A DNA stretch of 64,000 nucleotides, from positions 4,555,178 to 4,619,177 of the forward strand of contig OX422203.1 of the NCBI GenBank assembly GCA_949130485.1, read 5' to 3'. This stretch comes from Agelas oroides. Lineage: Eukaryota; Porifera; Demospongiae; Agelasida; Agelasidae. Positions 1 to 11,749 of this stretch are shown here, piece after piece. Numbering within the stretch: the first letter of the stretch is position 1; every line of letters begins with the position of its first letter. The position numbers were made by a program, and so were the translations under genes. The notes beneath the pieces were generated by a model. The model made no database searches and was not told the origin of the DNA. It saw only the letters and a program-made list of their open reading frames with translations.

Positions 1-264
1 CACGTCATGGGTAGTCTCTGGAGCTGCTACTTGGCCTGTCATGAAATTTTTGATGTTTAGGTGTTTTGAATATGGATGAAAAAGCTCTGACTTTGAAATG
101 TTTGCTCGCATTTGTGTGATGTTTTCTTCAACTCTCAAGATTATTTTGGAGGAAGGTGGTGTGATCTTGTATGGGTTAGTAGTTTCTCGTTCTGGAAACA
201 GCTCCTTCACCAAGTTTGATTGAAGGTTGTTGCGAAATGCGAGAAAGTTTGACAGTCTGTGCAT
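1..264 (-). CDS. 5' part of an unknown gene running off the left edge
   Basis: Read on the minus strand, the frame starting with ATG at 264-262 is open for 88 codons to the window edge. It begins MHRLSNFLAFRNN and contains LFPERETTNPYKI and IILRVEENITQMRANI. The composition looks like a soluble protein, with no low-complexity bias and no signal peptide. I do not recognise the family. The start lies about 205 bp from the helicase start at 470 on the other strand, so the two would share a divergent promoter region that now contains a short MITE (about 303-372). The ATG could be an internal methionine if an upstream exon exists. Direct observation: open frame and start. Inference: that it is coding. 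Confidence 0.45.
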   Translation of the reverse strand, partial: MHRLSNFLAFRNNLQSNLVKELFPERETTNPYKITPPSSKIILRVEENITQMRANISKSELFHPYSKHLNIKNFMTGQVAAPETTHDV

Positions 265-302
265 GTTTGTGTTTGTTGGACGCACGATAGCTTGCTTGCT
301 AG

Positions 303-372
303 CCTCGTTCCCAGGCTCGTGCGTGGGTGGGGAGAAAAGAGCCTGGTACACACTGTTTGCGCATGCTCAGTT
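303..372 (+). mobile_element. short MITE, 'tagcctcgttcccaggctc' family
   Basis: The segment starts tagcctcgttcccaggctc and continues to gagcctggtacacactgtttgcgcatgc. The same layout recurs in reverse at about 10336-10406 and in diverged form at 22767-22820, 23265-23330 and 51615-51690. Outer words of this family (cctcgttcccagg or its complement) appear at more than ten sites in the window. Here it sits between the divergent starts at 264 (-) and 470 (+). Confidence 0.7.
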
Positions 373-1689
373 CCACCAGGATTTCTGGGAATTTGGAAAC
401 TAGCGGATATTACGCCGTACACTATACCGTCCATCATCGTATTTTTTGTTCGTTGTACTACAATCGAAGATGGCGGTGACTTTGCAAGGTTTCGATGAAG
501 CGGTGACTTATGCCCTCCGTGCTGTTGGAAAGGAACGCATAGTGTTGAAGACAGAGCAGCTGCAGGCTATTCACCATATTTATGACGGGAAAGACGTGTT
601 TTTGTGGCTGCCTACGGGCTTTGGAAAGAGTATATGTTATGAGACGCTCCCGTTTGTGTTCGACTACAAGCTCGAACGAGTAAGCGGCACTGCTAGCAGC
701 AGCGTAGTAATTGTTGTTTCTCCCCTGGTGTCCTTGATGGCTGATCAGGTCTCGAGTCTGCGGAAGCGAGGTGTCAAGGCTGCAATACTTAGTGGCCATG
801 CTGGTGTCGCCAAGAAATTGCAGGTTACGGACAGGGAGTTACGCAGCTGTGATTTCAGTCTCCTTTTCAGTTCACCTGAAGCCATTGCTGTTGCTGAGAA
901 GTGGAGACAGAAGTTGCTGACCCCACCTTTGTCATCAAGAGTTGTAGCTATAGCCATTGATGAAGCTCATTGCGTTAGCAAGTGGTAAGGAGATACTACA
1001 ACTTGTGTTAATATTATCATGGCGTACGGTAGTACGCCATATGTAGGGATGACCCCGAAAAAAAATGGCCGCCACATTAAAAGTGCACAAATAACACGCT
1101 CGAAATGTCTTCGTTAGATTAGTCAAAGGCCTGTATGAGCCATATCAGGCATTATCGAGTGTTTTCATGAGCAAAGAGACTGTTAAGTTTGCTGGAAAGT
1201 ATCGCTAAGCACCAGACCGGCAAGTCGCCAAAACGGACAAATCGTCTATCTTCTGACTTTCTTTCTTCTTCTTCTTCTGCCTCTCACTGCGATAGCACGA
1301 TAACGGCTGGAGCTTTTACAACGATTCAAACGCAAAACAACAGGATAAATCACTAGGTATTGCACCTGCCACTTATCGGTCTAAAAGAAAGAACTCAAAC
1401 TTGTCGGCGATTCTCAGGTAATCTCACACTTACGCTAGCTGCTACACGCCATTTTGCTCGAATTAAATATTACTCATAATTACGTCACCAGGGTTCAACT
1501 GAGCACGTGGTTCAGTACTTCGTAGAGAAGGTGAGAATTGAGCGTTGCAGTTTGCAAATCTGATTTCGTGGATCAGTTGACGTAGTTGTGCTGCACTTTA
1601 CATCGAACGCAATATGCGTAATGTCCGCAAGAAACGAGCGAAGTACAAGCAGAACTACCTGCGAAACAAAGGGGAAAAAAAAGGCAAGC

Positions 1690-1985
1690 GTCCCGTAATA
1701 ATTACTGGAAGGACCCGGCGAAACACAGGGCATCTTCCCGGGCGTCCTCCCATGCCTGTTATTGGAAGGACCCTGAGACGAAAAGGGCGTCCTCCCATGC
1801 CTGTTATTGGAAGGACCCTGAGACGAAAAGGGCGTCCTCCCATGCCCGTTATTGGGAGGACCCTGAGACCAAAAGGGCATCTTCCAGGGCATCCTCCCAT
1901 ACCCGTTATTGGGAGGACCCTGAGAAAGGAAGGGCAGCTTCCCGCGTATCCTCCCATAGTAATTATTGGAGGAACCCTGACAAAA
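1690..1985 (+). repeat. 45-60-bp tandem repeat inside compound repeat A
   Basis: Six or so units of the type ggaaggaccctgagacgaaa + agggcgtcctcccatgcc, with longer and shorter variants. The homologous array in copy B (36070-36410) has a different unit order and number, so it has expanded or contracted since the copies separated. Confidence 0.8.
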
Positions 1986-2807
1986 AAGAGCAGCAGCTCG
2001 TATGACTAATTTGAAGGCTGCAAAAGCCAAGCTCAAGTGGTATAGACGGTACTATGCCAGCTAGTGTTTTAACCATCAAGTACTTCATATGACTTAGAAC
2101 ACTAGCCACTGATATTCAATTTCAAGTTTTATTGTCAACTTTCACATTTCAAATTTGCTTGTTATAGTCATTTACATGCATATAGTACACATACAATGTT
2201 TACTGCGAGTTGATGGTAGCACTTTGGCTGGTGTCTTCTTAACATCCTCCTTTTGTGTTGTGCCTGAGTCTTCATATTCTTCCAACGAAGCAAGTGGCAG
2301 CCTATTGGTAGCTTGGTATACTCAAACTCTAGTAGCACCGAGTCAACAGTGCATGGCTTCATTCCAAACTTCTGCACTAGAGGTGGCCACAGAACTGGCG
2401 GTTGTTCAGCTCCACAGACCCCTATGCGTTCGTTTCAAACCGATTTAGACTATAGCTACTCACCATCAAACAGTTCTGTAATGGGGTCTTACGACTCAAT
2501 ACTCTGGTGACAGTCTATGGAGAGTTTTTTGGTGAACCCATTAGTAGTTTTGGTGAACCCATTAGTAGTTATTAAACCCATCTGCTTTTCACTTGGTTTT
2601 TATGAGGCTTTGCTTGGACTGTACTTCTAAACCCCCCGAAGTTTGATGTTTGGATTGACGATTCCACTTCAAAGCGTTTGAATTTATGACAATTCTTAGC
2701 TCTTTCTACTATCATACTGTACACACCATGCATCTTCCCCTCGGCCTACCCTCCCATGTCACTTCTCTCTTACCATTCCTAAACCAAAAAAAAAAGCAAA
2801 GCAAACA

Positions 2808-3889
2808 AGTCACAAAAAAGTTTTCTGAATGAAAACAAGCACATGTAGGGATGGAACCCTCAAAAACCAACCAAACAAGATAGGAACACCACCACAATAC
2901 TTTTACACCATCCCTACATCTTGTGCCATTTTGCCAACCACGTACACCACAAAACCCTTCAAATTTAAGTTTTTAGGGTTTGTGCTTTTAGTTTAGTTAT
3001 AGTTAGTTTTTATTTAGAAAATACTTTTGGTTTAGTTTAGTTCTAGTTTCCCGGTTTTACAAAATTTGTTAGTTAGTTATAGTCTCAACCACTGAAACTC
3101 TAAAACCCCTTACTAAAAGGTATTTAGTTACACTTATTGTTGAAAACAGGCTGTATTCTGTTTTAGTACAGTTACGGTTTCTTCTTGTACGTCCTTGGAC
3201 GTTTTAGTTACAGCCCCCAAGTTAGCAAGAAATTTAAGTTGCACTTTTGGTTAACTAAATTTTAAAAAGGCCATACTAAAATATATTTAGTTAAAGTTAT
3301 AGTTAACTAAAACAACACTGCACACCAGCTACACCCACAAACCAACAAACAACCTTTCTCCCTAGAACTAGCTACCTACCCCCACAAACCCTTCAAACAC
3401 ACCACCATGTCGTTAACTACGAACCGACCCAGTACTGCTCACACTACAGCCTTCACTTACAAGACAACCCTTACCTGCCATGCCCAGCAGCTACAAAAGC
3501 CCACAACATACGCAACCCACTCCAACATGCCACACAGACTCAGCACTGATCTTGCACCCCACAGCTTGTACATATTAAACTAGCTAACCATGCCTGCATG
3601 CCACACTCAACCGTAACAAAGTTACAGCCACCCACAACACAACGCACTCTCCATACACAACAACGTGCACTACACACCCATGCAGTACTGCTCGTTCCAC
3701 AGGCTTCCATGCCCAAGACAACCCTTCTGTGCACACAAGTAACAAACACAATGCATAGTCGGCAAAATGGCACAAGATGTAGGGATGGTGTAAAAGTATT
3801 GTGGTGGTGTTCCTATCTTGTTTGGTTGGTTTTTGAGGGTTCCATCCCTACATGTGCTTGTTTTCATTCAGAAAACTTTTTTGTGACTT
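2808..3889 (+). mobile_element. foldback element with about 130-bp terminal inverted repeats
   Basis: The segment 2809-2938 (gtcacaaaaaagttttctga ... cattttgccaac) is repeated as its reverse complement at about 3760-3889. Each arm contains gtagggatgg twice in opposite orientation. The internal part is AT-rich with many tagttatagttag words (about 2965-3320). A second copy with the same arms and different contents lies at 37267-38084. Confidence 0.75.
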
Positions 3890-5168
3890 GGTGATGTACA
3901 ATCTAGTATGACTTAGCTATTAGTCCAGTAGTAACAATTGTTTATGCTATCGCATGTTGGTTCGGTTCCCAGGCATTTCTATAATGTTCAGAGATGAATA
4001 GCTCGGCACTAGCACAAATCCACAGCTTATATTTATTGGTTGTCTGAATCCTGTACCCTTACTTGAACCTTTAACCTTGACCCATCTTCTGCAATCAACT
4101 GTTTGACTCCTGGACCAACGGGCATTTTGTTGTGTGTGGGATTGTCTATAGAAAATGGACCAGAAAGAGTTCAAGTGTGACAATGCTTTTTTTACTGCAA
4201 GCTTTTTTCTCAAGAATTGCTCACAGTTAGTTGCCCCCACTGTTTCGTTTTTGTTTTGCTATGGAGAGGTTGTGGGGTCTAATATTGATACATCTTACTG
4301 TTACCCCTCTCCTTCACTCTCTTATAGGAGTCAGTCGTTCAGACCAGCATATAGCCGTCTAAATGAGCTTCATGCGTTGGTTCCTCCCAGTGTTCCTATG
4401 ATTGCAGCAACAGCCACTGTGACTAAAGCAGTGAGAGATGATGTGATTACAAAGTTGGAAATGCAAGGTTGTAAATTAGTGTATACTTCACCAAATCGTC
4501 CCAATATATATTATGAGGTTCGTCCTCGTACCGACATTAAACTGATTTTGCACCATTGGTGAGCGATTTACAGTGCAACTTCAACAAGGCCAAAAGAGTT
4601 ATTGTGTACTGTCGATCCTATAACGTGTGCAGATCTGTATGAGCACTTCCTGTTTTCGCTTGGGGATAGTTGCTATTATCCCTCTGGTGCTCCACATGTG
4701 AGTGACAATCGCCTGATTGCCATGTATCAAGCTAATACACCATCACATAATAAGGATGTCATCTTTCACAGCATGCAGAAACCTGATGGTGTAGTGAGAG
4801 TTGTGTTCGCCACAGTAGCTCTGGGAATGGGAATTAACTTTGCATCACTCAACACGACCATACACTATGGTGCTCCATCAACCATTGAGGATTATTTTCA
4901 AGAAAGTGGACGTGTGGGACGGTCAGGGGAGCAAGGAATATCAATTGTCTTTTGGAAGCCATCAGATGCACTTAATCACAAAGACATCTGTAAGCCTAGG
5001 CATGCAGAATTGGCGGCTGTCAGGAGATACTTGGAGAACACAGAAGAATGTTGACGTTGCCAACTTTTGCACTACTTTGATCCAGAGTTGGTTGCCTTAT
5101 TACCACCGCGAGATCTTACGCTCTGTTGTGATGTCTGTGCCAGATCTGTCACCACTTCTACTAGCTGA

Positions 5169-5937
5169 ACACTAAAATTGAATATAAACCACAGAATTTG
5201 GGCTGTTGCTTTAACTCTTTAACCATGATAGGCTATTTACTGGAAGTCTTTATTAGGCTATGGATACCTTCCTTGGTCCGTATTTCCACTTCTGCTTGGA
5301 GCTAGCACTGGAAACTTGAGTCAAAGCTTTATTGACACGTTCTCTGTGGGTTCATGACCTTAGCCACACCCACTGATTAGCGAGCATTTAATAGTCAGGG
5401 CATCCGACCAGAGAACGGTCCTCCGGACTAAAAGCTGCCTAAAATGTCAGAAATGGATACCCTACAAGGTGAAAGGAGCGTTTTCTACGCCCGTTTGTGC
5501 AAGAAAGCAGACAAATGGCCCACCCGGCACTGACCAGGGCTTTTCTACAGCCAGCTACAAAAGCTGCCATGCACTGTCACCCAGAGTAGTGCACCCACCC
5601 ACCTCCCTTTGTCCCACCCTTTCCGCTAGTGCAGAACCTATCTTCAAAACGGATTGCGCCAACTGATATGTGGCTAAAGTCAGGCGACGCCAAAAAGCAT
5701 CATCGGTGGTTAATGGCTATCATTGGATGGGATGTTACGTAAGTACCTGTGTTTTACCTAATTACTTGAAAATTTGTTTAACATTTTATATATCACTCCC
5801 TGGGGGGTGTCAAGGAATACCAGTTTCCAGAGGAACATAGCTATATGTGATCTTAGGGTCATATCATCATGTGAATTGTTAAAAATAGTAAGTGTTCTCA
5901 AATGTCTGTGTGCCCCCTTGGTAGTTCATAAAGTATG
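5169..5937. other. intergenic between helicase and DUF6589 gene
   Basis: No recognised gene. A 50-codon open stretch ends at a donor-like site (gtaagt, about 5740) on the + strand and contains DMWLKSGDAKKHHRWLMAIIGW. It may be a stray or 3' exon, but no partner exon was found. Confidence 0.4.
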
Positions 5938-7702
5938 TTAGTGCTCATCACTGTCCTCTTCATCATCAGCTGCATCTGAGTCACTCGTGTTTCCCTCCCC
6001 TCTCACTACCCGAAACTTTACCATCTGTTTTTTCTTTTTAGTAACCCACTGTAGGAACTCTTTTTCCTTGAATTTTGAGAGAGGGGTTAATTTCATCTTT
6101 CTGAAACATGAATGGTTCCTTCCTGGTTTCACATGCAGTGCCTCCATCCTTTGGACAACAGATGCCACCTGACCAACATTGTGCTCATCACTTTTCCTTG
6201 AATGAGCGCTAGTACCAACGGGTACATTACACTGTTTATCAAAAGCTGCAGACATATCTTGCAATGCGGTAACAGATCTTGCAGCTCGCATCACTGACTG
6301 TTCTGTGAGATTGGGACCCATATTCTTCACAATCTCCTTGAACAACTTGTTCATGTGTTCGTTGTGCAAGTCACAGGGGATGTTCTTGCCTAGTCCCCCA
6401 TGAGTGTTAATAAAGCGGTTCCATTTCAGTTGGTGTGAAATTGCTGGAGGGAGAAATACCAACTGAAACTGAAGCAAAAGTGCCTCCCAAGAGTATTTTG
6501 TTCTGCCACCTGTATAGAAGTGCAGCAGGAGCACTCTCCAACACCGAATAATCCGTTCTCCATCTCCCTCAGCCCAACTGTCCAGAAATTCTAACGCCAG
6601 TGATGCAAAGTGACACAACACTCGTGCATAGTTGTAGACACCATCTCCAGCATCTGCTATTTCCTTTCCAAGAAAAGGTTCTTCTATTAAAGAGCAACAC
6701 TGAACAACATGATCAGCCAAGTCATAGAGAAATGCTTTCTTCTCCTCAACTGACACCTTCTTGAAGTCTGGCAGTGATTTTGGAATTTCGTCCAGGCTAC
6801 TGATCCCAAGCATATTGGATGCTGCTGCAATGTAATGGCCCTTCAGCACGGTCATCAAGATATCTGTGCAGGCATTCATATCTTTTTGGGGATCTTTTGC
6901 TGCTGGAAGCCTTCCAAGTAGACTGCAGAACTGGCTCAAAGTGCCATGGTCTCTTGACGAAGGTGCGAAAAGCTGCCTCCAAATTACCTGTAAGTGAAGC
7001 ATTTTTTTGGTTAATTGCAACCCATGTTCCAGCCTAACTAATCTTATTTGCAGACAGAGAGGAGTGGAATTAAGATTTTAACTGAAACAAGTTTTGTCTA
7101 CAAACTAATTGTTTATTTCTCTACCACCATACAGGTCAGTTTACACTTGTCACTTACACCAAGAAAGCACATGAGAGTGTGCCAATCTTCACTCTGTGGC
7201 TCTAGCAGCTGCAATCGATCATGAGGAGTGTCACCATCCATGACGTGGCGTTGTGCACCCGTTTCTCTCTCACAGGTTAGTTGGTCACCCCCTGATAACA
7301 CTTTGAGAGATTCTGGGAATTCAGCACCATCCTTGAGGTAGCTTTGCAGTGATTCCATGATATCCAGCATATCTGCTCCTTTTGCCTCATTTTTCATGAG
7401 TACATCTATGACATGCGCCTCCGACTTTTGAGCCATTTGTTTGGAATATTTATGGAGAATGTGGTCTGGGGGTATGTTAGAAAGTGGTGTTAAGGCCTTG
7501 ATGTACTTGCAAAGTATGCGGCTTACCAGTATCACCAGATTACGTTGTATATGTGCTATGTCCACCTTAGATGGCATGAAGGATGATGGCTGAAGTAAAT
7601 TGAGGTCGTCAATCCTGCTTGATTTTGAGAGGCCAGAGGATGATACACGACTCCTGACAGCGAGCACACTGAACATGTGCATCATTTTACCATGGTGATC
7701 AG

Positions 7703-8223
7703 CAGGGTTGTAGTAATTGAGTTCTAGCATGGTTTTATTGATTACAATTACTTGAGCCTGAATCGTCAATTAATACCCATTACAATTACCAAGGTTGCTT
7801 ACGAGTAATGATTACAATTACAGAAAAATGACAGAATTACAAATTACATTGTTAAATTACAGGTCGAAGTAGTCATGAATTGGTAAATGTGCTGACAAAG
7901 CATGCTCTTGCCACATCTTGAACAGCATGTGGTCAGCTGAGTGTGCTGAGTTTGCCATGTTTACACTCGAGTGTGAAAAAGATGTAGAGATGGAGCTTTG
8001 GCAGTCACACAACAGAACAGTTGGGAACGAGGCACCCAAGTATTGTAATTGAACTTGTAATTGGTATTTTACTACCCGCTGCAAACAATTACATGCCTTT
8101 TGTTCAGCATTACAAATTACATCAGTTGTTGTGAAGTGAAATTACAATTACAAATTACTGTGTTTGAAAACCTGTAATGATTACGTAGTCATTACATTTG
8201 GTTTTTCAATTACTACAACCCTG
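7703..8223. mobile_element. 521-bp hAT-type MITE with 8-bp target duplication
   Basis: The ends are perfect 17-bp inverted repeats, cagggttgtagtaattg and its complement. The flanks are gtgatcag at 7695-7702 and 8224-8231, an exact 8-bp duplication that fits the hAT target pattern nTnnnnAn when read as CTGATCAC. The interior is full of attacaattac words and has no transposase. It lies inside a coding exon of gene B, and removing it with one duplication joins SDH to HGKMMHMF in frame. Confidence 0.92.
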
Positions 8224-9196
8224 GTGATCAGAGCGAAGGTCTCGGACTCCCCTCTTCTTGTCAACATTGTCGCCAACAAATTTGAAGGGGATATCCTCTG
8301 AAATCCACCTACGGATAGGTACTTGGTGCAGCTTGCTGATGGCTCCAACAGCATTGAGAGTGCCGGTATAGCTCAGGGTGACACCAACATGATTCAGCCG
8401 AGCATACACCTATGATTACAACAAACCCAAGTATGTTTAACAACTTACATAGATAAATAAATAAATAGCCTGTTAATACCTGCTTTTGTGCTCTAGATGT
8501 AAAAAGAATTAGGGAGAGCATGGTTTGAATTACCAGGAACGTGTCTTTCACCCAGCTTGTGATCATTTCGATGGTCGTTGTGACTGGCAATTGTGGAAAA
8601 AACTTTCAGAAGAGTGGGTGCATTCACTTCGAGATCCTGGATAAAGTTACTCCACTTGAATTCTGCTAGCTGACTGACTTCGATTTTTCGAAATGGAGAT
8701 GGTGGATCCACCTTTCTCCTGCACAGTGTTGAGCACTCACTGTTGAGAATATCCAGCATCTTCAACTCTACCAACTGTCGCAGCTCCTTGTGACTAAAGA
8801 TGGCACGGACAATAGTTGGAAGGTGACCACCTGCCAGTGCTCGCCCAAGTCTCACTAAAGATGTATCAACCTCAGTGCTATATGGTGTAGGCCGACTTGG
8901 TGTGCTCACAGTTACCTGAAAGGTATGCATACTGTTAACTATTTGGTATGTACTTTCTCGGCAAATTATCCAGTTAACTAACCTTCACAGACTGAGGTGG
9001 TTCCTTCTCTGTGACATCTGCTTGTGTTGATGTACCCTCCCCTAATGTAGATCAGGCAGTGTTTCAAAAAAATCATGAAGGTCGTCCATGTTGTTTAACA
9101 TATCTCCTATGGTCATCTGATGGCTTCCAAAAGACTATAGATGTCCCTATAGGTGTTGCCTAGGTAACACGTTAGGTATCCCTCAATTGGAACATA

Positions 9197-9502
9197 CAGT
9201 GGAGCCCCTCTATAATGGACACCAGTGGGAACCAACATTTTGTCCCTTATTGTGAGGTGTCCCTAACTCAGGGGCTTCCGATATATTTCAGATAGGCGTG
9301 GCACTGCGTAATCGGGCTGTTGAGCACTGTTTGCGTACAATTAGGACCGCGAAAACTGTCCATTATAGGGAGTAGTGGGGTGTCCGCTATTCAGGGGTTG
9401 CTTAAGTATTGAAATAAATGGAAGGACAGTCGGGACTTAGAATTGTCCGTTATAGCATGGGTGTCCGCTGTTGAGGGTTGTCCGTTAAGCGGGATTCCAC
9501 TG
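9197..9502. mobile_element. 306-bp pogo/Tigger-like MITE with TA duplication
   Basis: The ends are cagtggagcccctctataatggac and the complement of gtccgttaagcgggattccactg. TA flanks both sides (9195-9196 and 9503-9504). It lies in intron 2 of gene B and so does not break the coding sequence. A diverged copy starts at 50858. Class assignment rests on the CAGTGGA-type tip and TA target, and is family knowledge rather than a search result. Confidence 0.75.
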
Positions 9503-10335
9503 TAGTCATTTACACTGTTGATTCAGTTACATCTGATGCCAAATAGTTACGTAAAATCACAGGGTTTATCTGTTAATGTGCTGCATTCGATGTCTTGCCA
9601 CACGTAGGCATGAACATACCAGTATCAATTCCAGAAAGTCGAGGTCGGTTGACATCCAACTCGGAGAGTGGAGTGGGGTCGGTGGACAAGTTCAACTCAC
9701 CTGTACGAAGGAATATCAAACTATCAAGCTTGTAGCTCTGTCTTCATGTTGTATTGAGTATGTTAATAATATTATTGTACATCTTTACTTACTTTGTGTG
9801 ACACTAAAAAGACGTTTTGTGCTGAGTTGTTTTTTGGCAGGAGGTTGAACTCGAGCAGTGTGAGGTGAAACAGAAGGTCCACCGCTTGTGTCTTTGGGCC
9901 GCTTCCTACATACACTCGCCGTCGGTAGCGTACGTACAGAACCAGCGTTAGCGTTTTGCATAATCTGGTAACTACGTTGTGCCATACCTTGCAGCTCTTG
10001 AAGCTTCTGTTCCACACAAACAGCTGCGGTTTTGCACTTGCGGCACAAGTGCTTTGAAAGGCAGTCGTCGGGAAGGATCGAAACGAGTAATAAGCTAGCC
10101 AGGCGAGCAGCTAGCTTTTGTTTTATCCCTTGCACAGTAAAGATGCCAACGCTATGATTCGCTTCAACAGATTGCAAGCAAAGATGACAGATAACTCGCT
10201 GGGAAGCCATAACTCCTTATCTCGGTTCTTTCGTAGTAAGCGCTCCGTGAAACTCGACCGATTTTTAGTCCGTATAACAACCACGTGGTCAGACTTCATA
10301 TCCGGCCTAGTTTACTGAAAGTATGGCGGAAAATT

Positions 10336-10406
10336 TGGCGCATGCGCAAACAGTGTGTACCAGGCACTTTTCTCCCCGCCCACGCACGAGCCTGGGAACG
10401 AGGCTA
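10336..10406 (-). mobile_element. short MITE, 'tagcctcgttcccaggctc' family, at the end of gene A
   Basis: Reverse-strand copy of the element at 303-372. It begins exactly where the reading frame of gene A (INKACKQ) turns into repeat sequence, so it marks the truncated 3' end of gene A. It is also about 130 bp upstream of the gene B start. Confidence 0.75.
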
Positions 10407-11749
10407 CTTGCTTGCATGCTTTATTGATCTTTGTTTCATGTGCCTCGTCCAGAGCTACACTGTGCCATCGCCTTTCTGAAAGTGCCACTGCAAAAGATCC
10501 GTCAGCTAAGGCATCAACCATTTCCTTTGGCATCTGTGACAGTGTGTATAGGTGGTGCGGTACTAGCTTCCGGTAAGTGGGTCTATCAAAAACACTAAAG
10601 AGGGGGCCCATCAGTTTGATGTCTATCATTCATAATGGCCAGTTCCTGCTTCTTATAGCTAGGAATAGAGCAATGTAGGCCATGCAGTCAATCATAGTAA
10701 ACCTGACCCAAAACAGCCACATATTATCATTTGAGCACCTGGATTCAATAAACTGGAGGAAATGCTGGTAAACATGTCTCACTGGAGCTGATGACAGCAA
10801 GGTGTTGATTTCTTTGAAGCTTTCACAGATGGTTCTCTCTGATGCAAGTTCCTTGTTGGTACATTGCTCAAGAATGATTACAACTTGATTTGTTATTCCA
10901 GTGAGGGCTGGTTCACATTCAGATTTCATAAAGGTGGAAATCATTTCACGTAGAAATGCTTCATGTAGTTGTAACAAGAAGGTATTTGTGCGTTTGAAAT
11001 TTGAACAGTTGGCAAGGCTCGTTAATGTTTCACCACGATAACCAGTTGCCTCAGCTATCTGTTTAATTCCAGCTTCATAAAATACCTTCATGAGGACAGG
11101 CTGGTAGTTCTTCAGGATATGCCGGTCTCCTGGGAAAGGCACAAAGTTCTTGTATTCCTCGGGGTATGTACTTGCAAGCGATGTTATGTGGAAGTACATC
11201 TTTGCATCTCCAACCACTAGCAGGCTACCTGATTTGTCAAAAATGGACTTGTGGTCCTTGAGGCTGCCTAAGACATTGTACATGGTGATCATGGAGTCTG
11301 CTGGCTCATTCAAAACATCTACATAGACAATTTTTGATGGTTCTTCCGCAATGCTGCCTTCTGTTGTATCAAAGTATTGTTGGATTGTGAATGAAAGCGG
11401 AATGTTGTTATTCTCAATCAGGTTCTTTAGCAAACTGTACTTAAACAGGTCAAACTGAAGGGTACCCAACTCTTCTTGTTCATCAAGCTGTGGGATGTAT
11501 GCATGCATGTTTTTGATGTTTTCATTGAGATTTGTGGATGGGTGCGAAGGTCCAGAGTAGGGATGATGGGCGAAAATGGTGGAGGTGGGGGAGATACATG
11601 TGAAGACATGTTATGAGGTAAGTGTTCAGTATCGGGAGAGAGTGAAGTAACCTCATTGGAGTTGTCAGTGACGTGTAAGGTACTGCGTGTATTTAGGGAG
11701 AGTGATGGCAGCTCCTCATCAGATTTGTCTGTCACAAGTAGTGTACTGA

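Larger units (their letters stand above)
1016..3890 (+). mobile_element. compound repeat, copy A (with internal tandem array and foldback unit)
   Basis: This copy matches 34645-38085 almost base for base from atcatggcgtacggtagt to ttttttgtgactt. The left tip is a 7-bp stem hairpin (ggcgtac-ggta-gtacgcc). About 1690-1985 is a tandem array of 45-60-bp units (cctgttattggaaggaccc...). The right third is a foldback element (2808-3889). No intact transposase is visible. Frames over the tandem array stay open only because of the repeat. No target duplication could be seen at the outer ends. Confidence 0.75.
985..4327 (+). other. intron 1 of the helicase pseudogene, filled by a repeat
   Basis: The donor is gtaagg at 985. 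The acceptor is a pyrimidine run ending tatag at 4327. About 2.9 kb of the 3.3 kb is the compound repeat listed at 1016-3890. The rest shows no coding signal. Confidence 0.8.
470..5168 (+). pseudogene. RecQ-like DEAH helicase pseudogene (two exons)
   Basis: Exon 1 is 470-984, exon 2 is 4328-5168. Exon 1 starts MAVTLQGFDE and carries Walker A as LPTGFGKS (residues 47-54) and the DEAH box in IDEAHCVSKW (164-167). Splicing at 984/4328 completes the Trp codon and gives SKWSQSFRPAYSRL, the normal RecQ sequence after motif II. Motif III (MIAATATVT) and motif VI (ESGRVGRSG) follow, so both RecA-like domains are present. RecQ enzymes are 3'-5' DNA helicases of repair and recombination. Three lesions break the frame: a frameshift near 4557-4562 after LILHHW, a second at about 4626-4632 in a tg run after SYNV, and an in-frame TGA at 5052-5054 where EEC-RCQ is expected. 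Past the TGA the frame still reads a cysteine-rich RecQ zinc-region remnant to 5168. Assembly error is possible, but three independent events argue for decay. Confidence 0.8.
5938..10210 (-). pseudogene. DUF6589-type gene B, interrupted
   Basis: Exons on the minus strand: 10210-9793, 9700-9620, 9041-8983, 8915-8480, 8409-8224 + 7694-7158 (one exon split by a MITE), 6987-5938. All have GT-AG sites. The start MASQRVICHLC opens a CxxC...CxxC zinc-binding N-terminus (VICHLC, HLCRKC). The later parts KFVGDNVDKKRGVRD, GGDQLTCERETGAQRH, SRDHGTLSQF, CTDILMTVLKGHY, THGGLGKNIPCDLHNEH match what I remember of DUF6589 proteins common in corals and sponges. Their function is unknown and a transposon link is suspected. 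The C-terminus is acidic. Two lesions: the 521-bp hAT-type MITE in the fifth exon, and exon 4, whose 436-nt length cannot join its phase-0 neighbours (a frameshift after about 8590, with probable loss of sequence). Without these it would read through. Confidence 0.75.

Noticed and set aside
1614-2009. Repetitive basic protein (GRPPMPVIGRTL type) in the compound repeat, and its mirror frames
   Set aside because: Open in three frames because of the tandem unit. Copies A and B differ in phase and no start or splice support exists.
1016-3890. Helitron identity for the compound repeat
   Set aside because: There is a tip hairpin, but no CTRR end next to it, no A-T target signature seen at both ends, and no Rep/helicase. 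The helicase frame belongs to the host gene exons.
4557-4580. A 20-bp intron (gtgagc...acag) to rescue the helicase frame
   Set aside because: Far below any workable intron length. A small deletion is simpler.
5052-5054. TGA recoded as an amino acid (selenocysteine or reassigned code)
   Set aside because: The TGA sites fall where Arg is expected or in otherwise broken genes. The intact genes need no recoding, so mutation is simpler.
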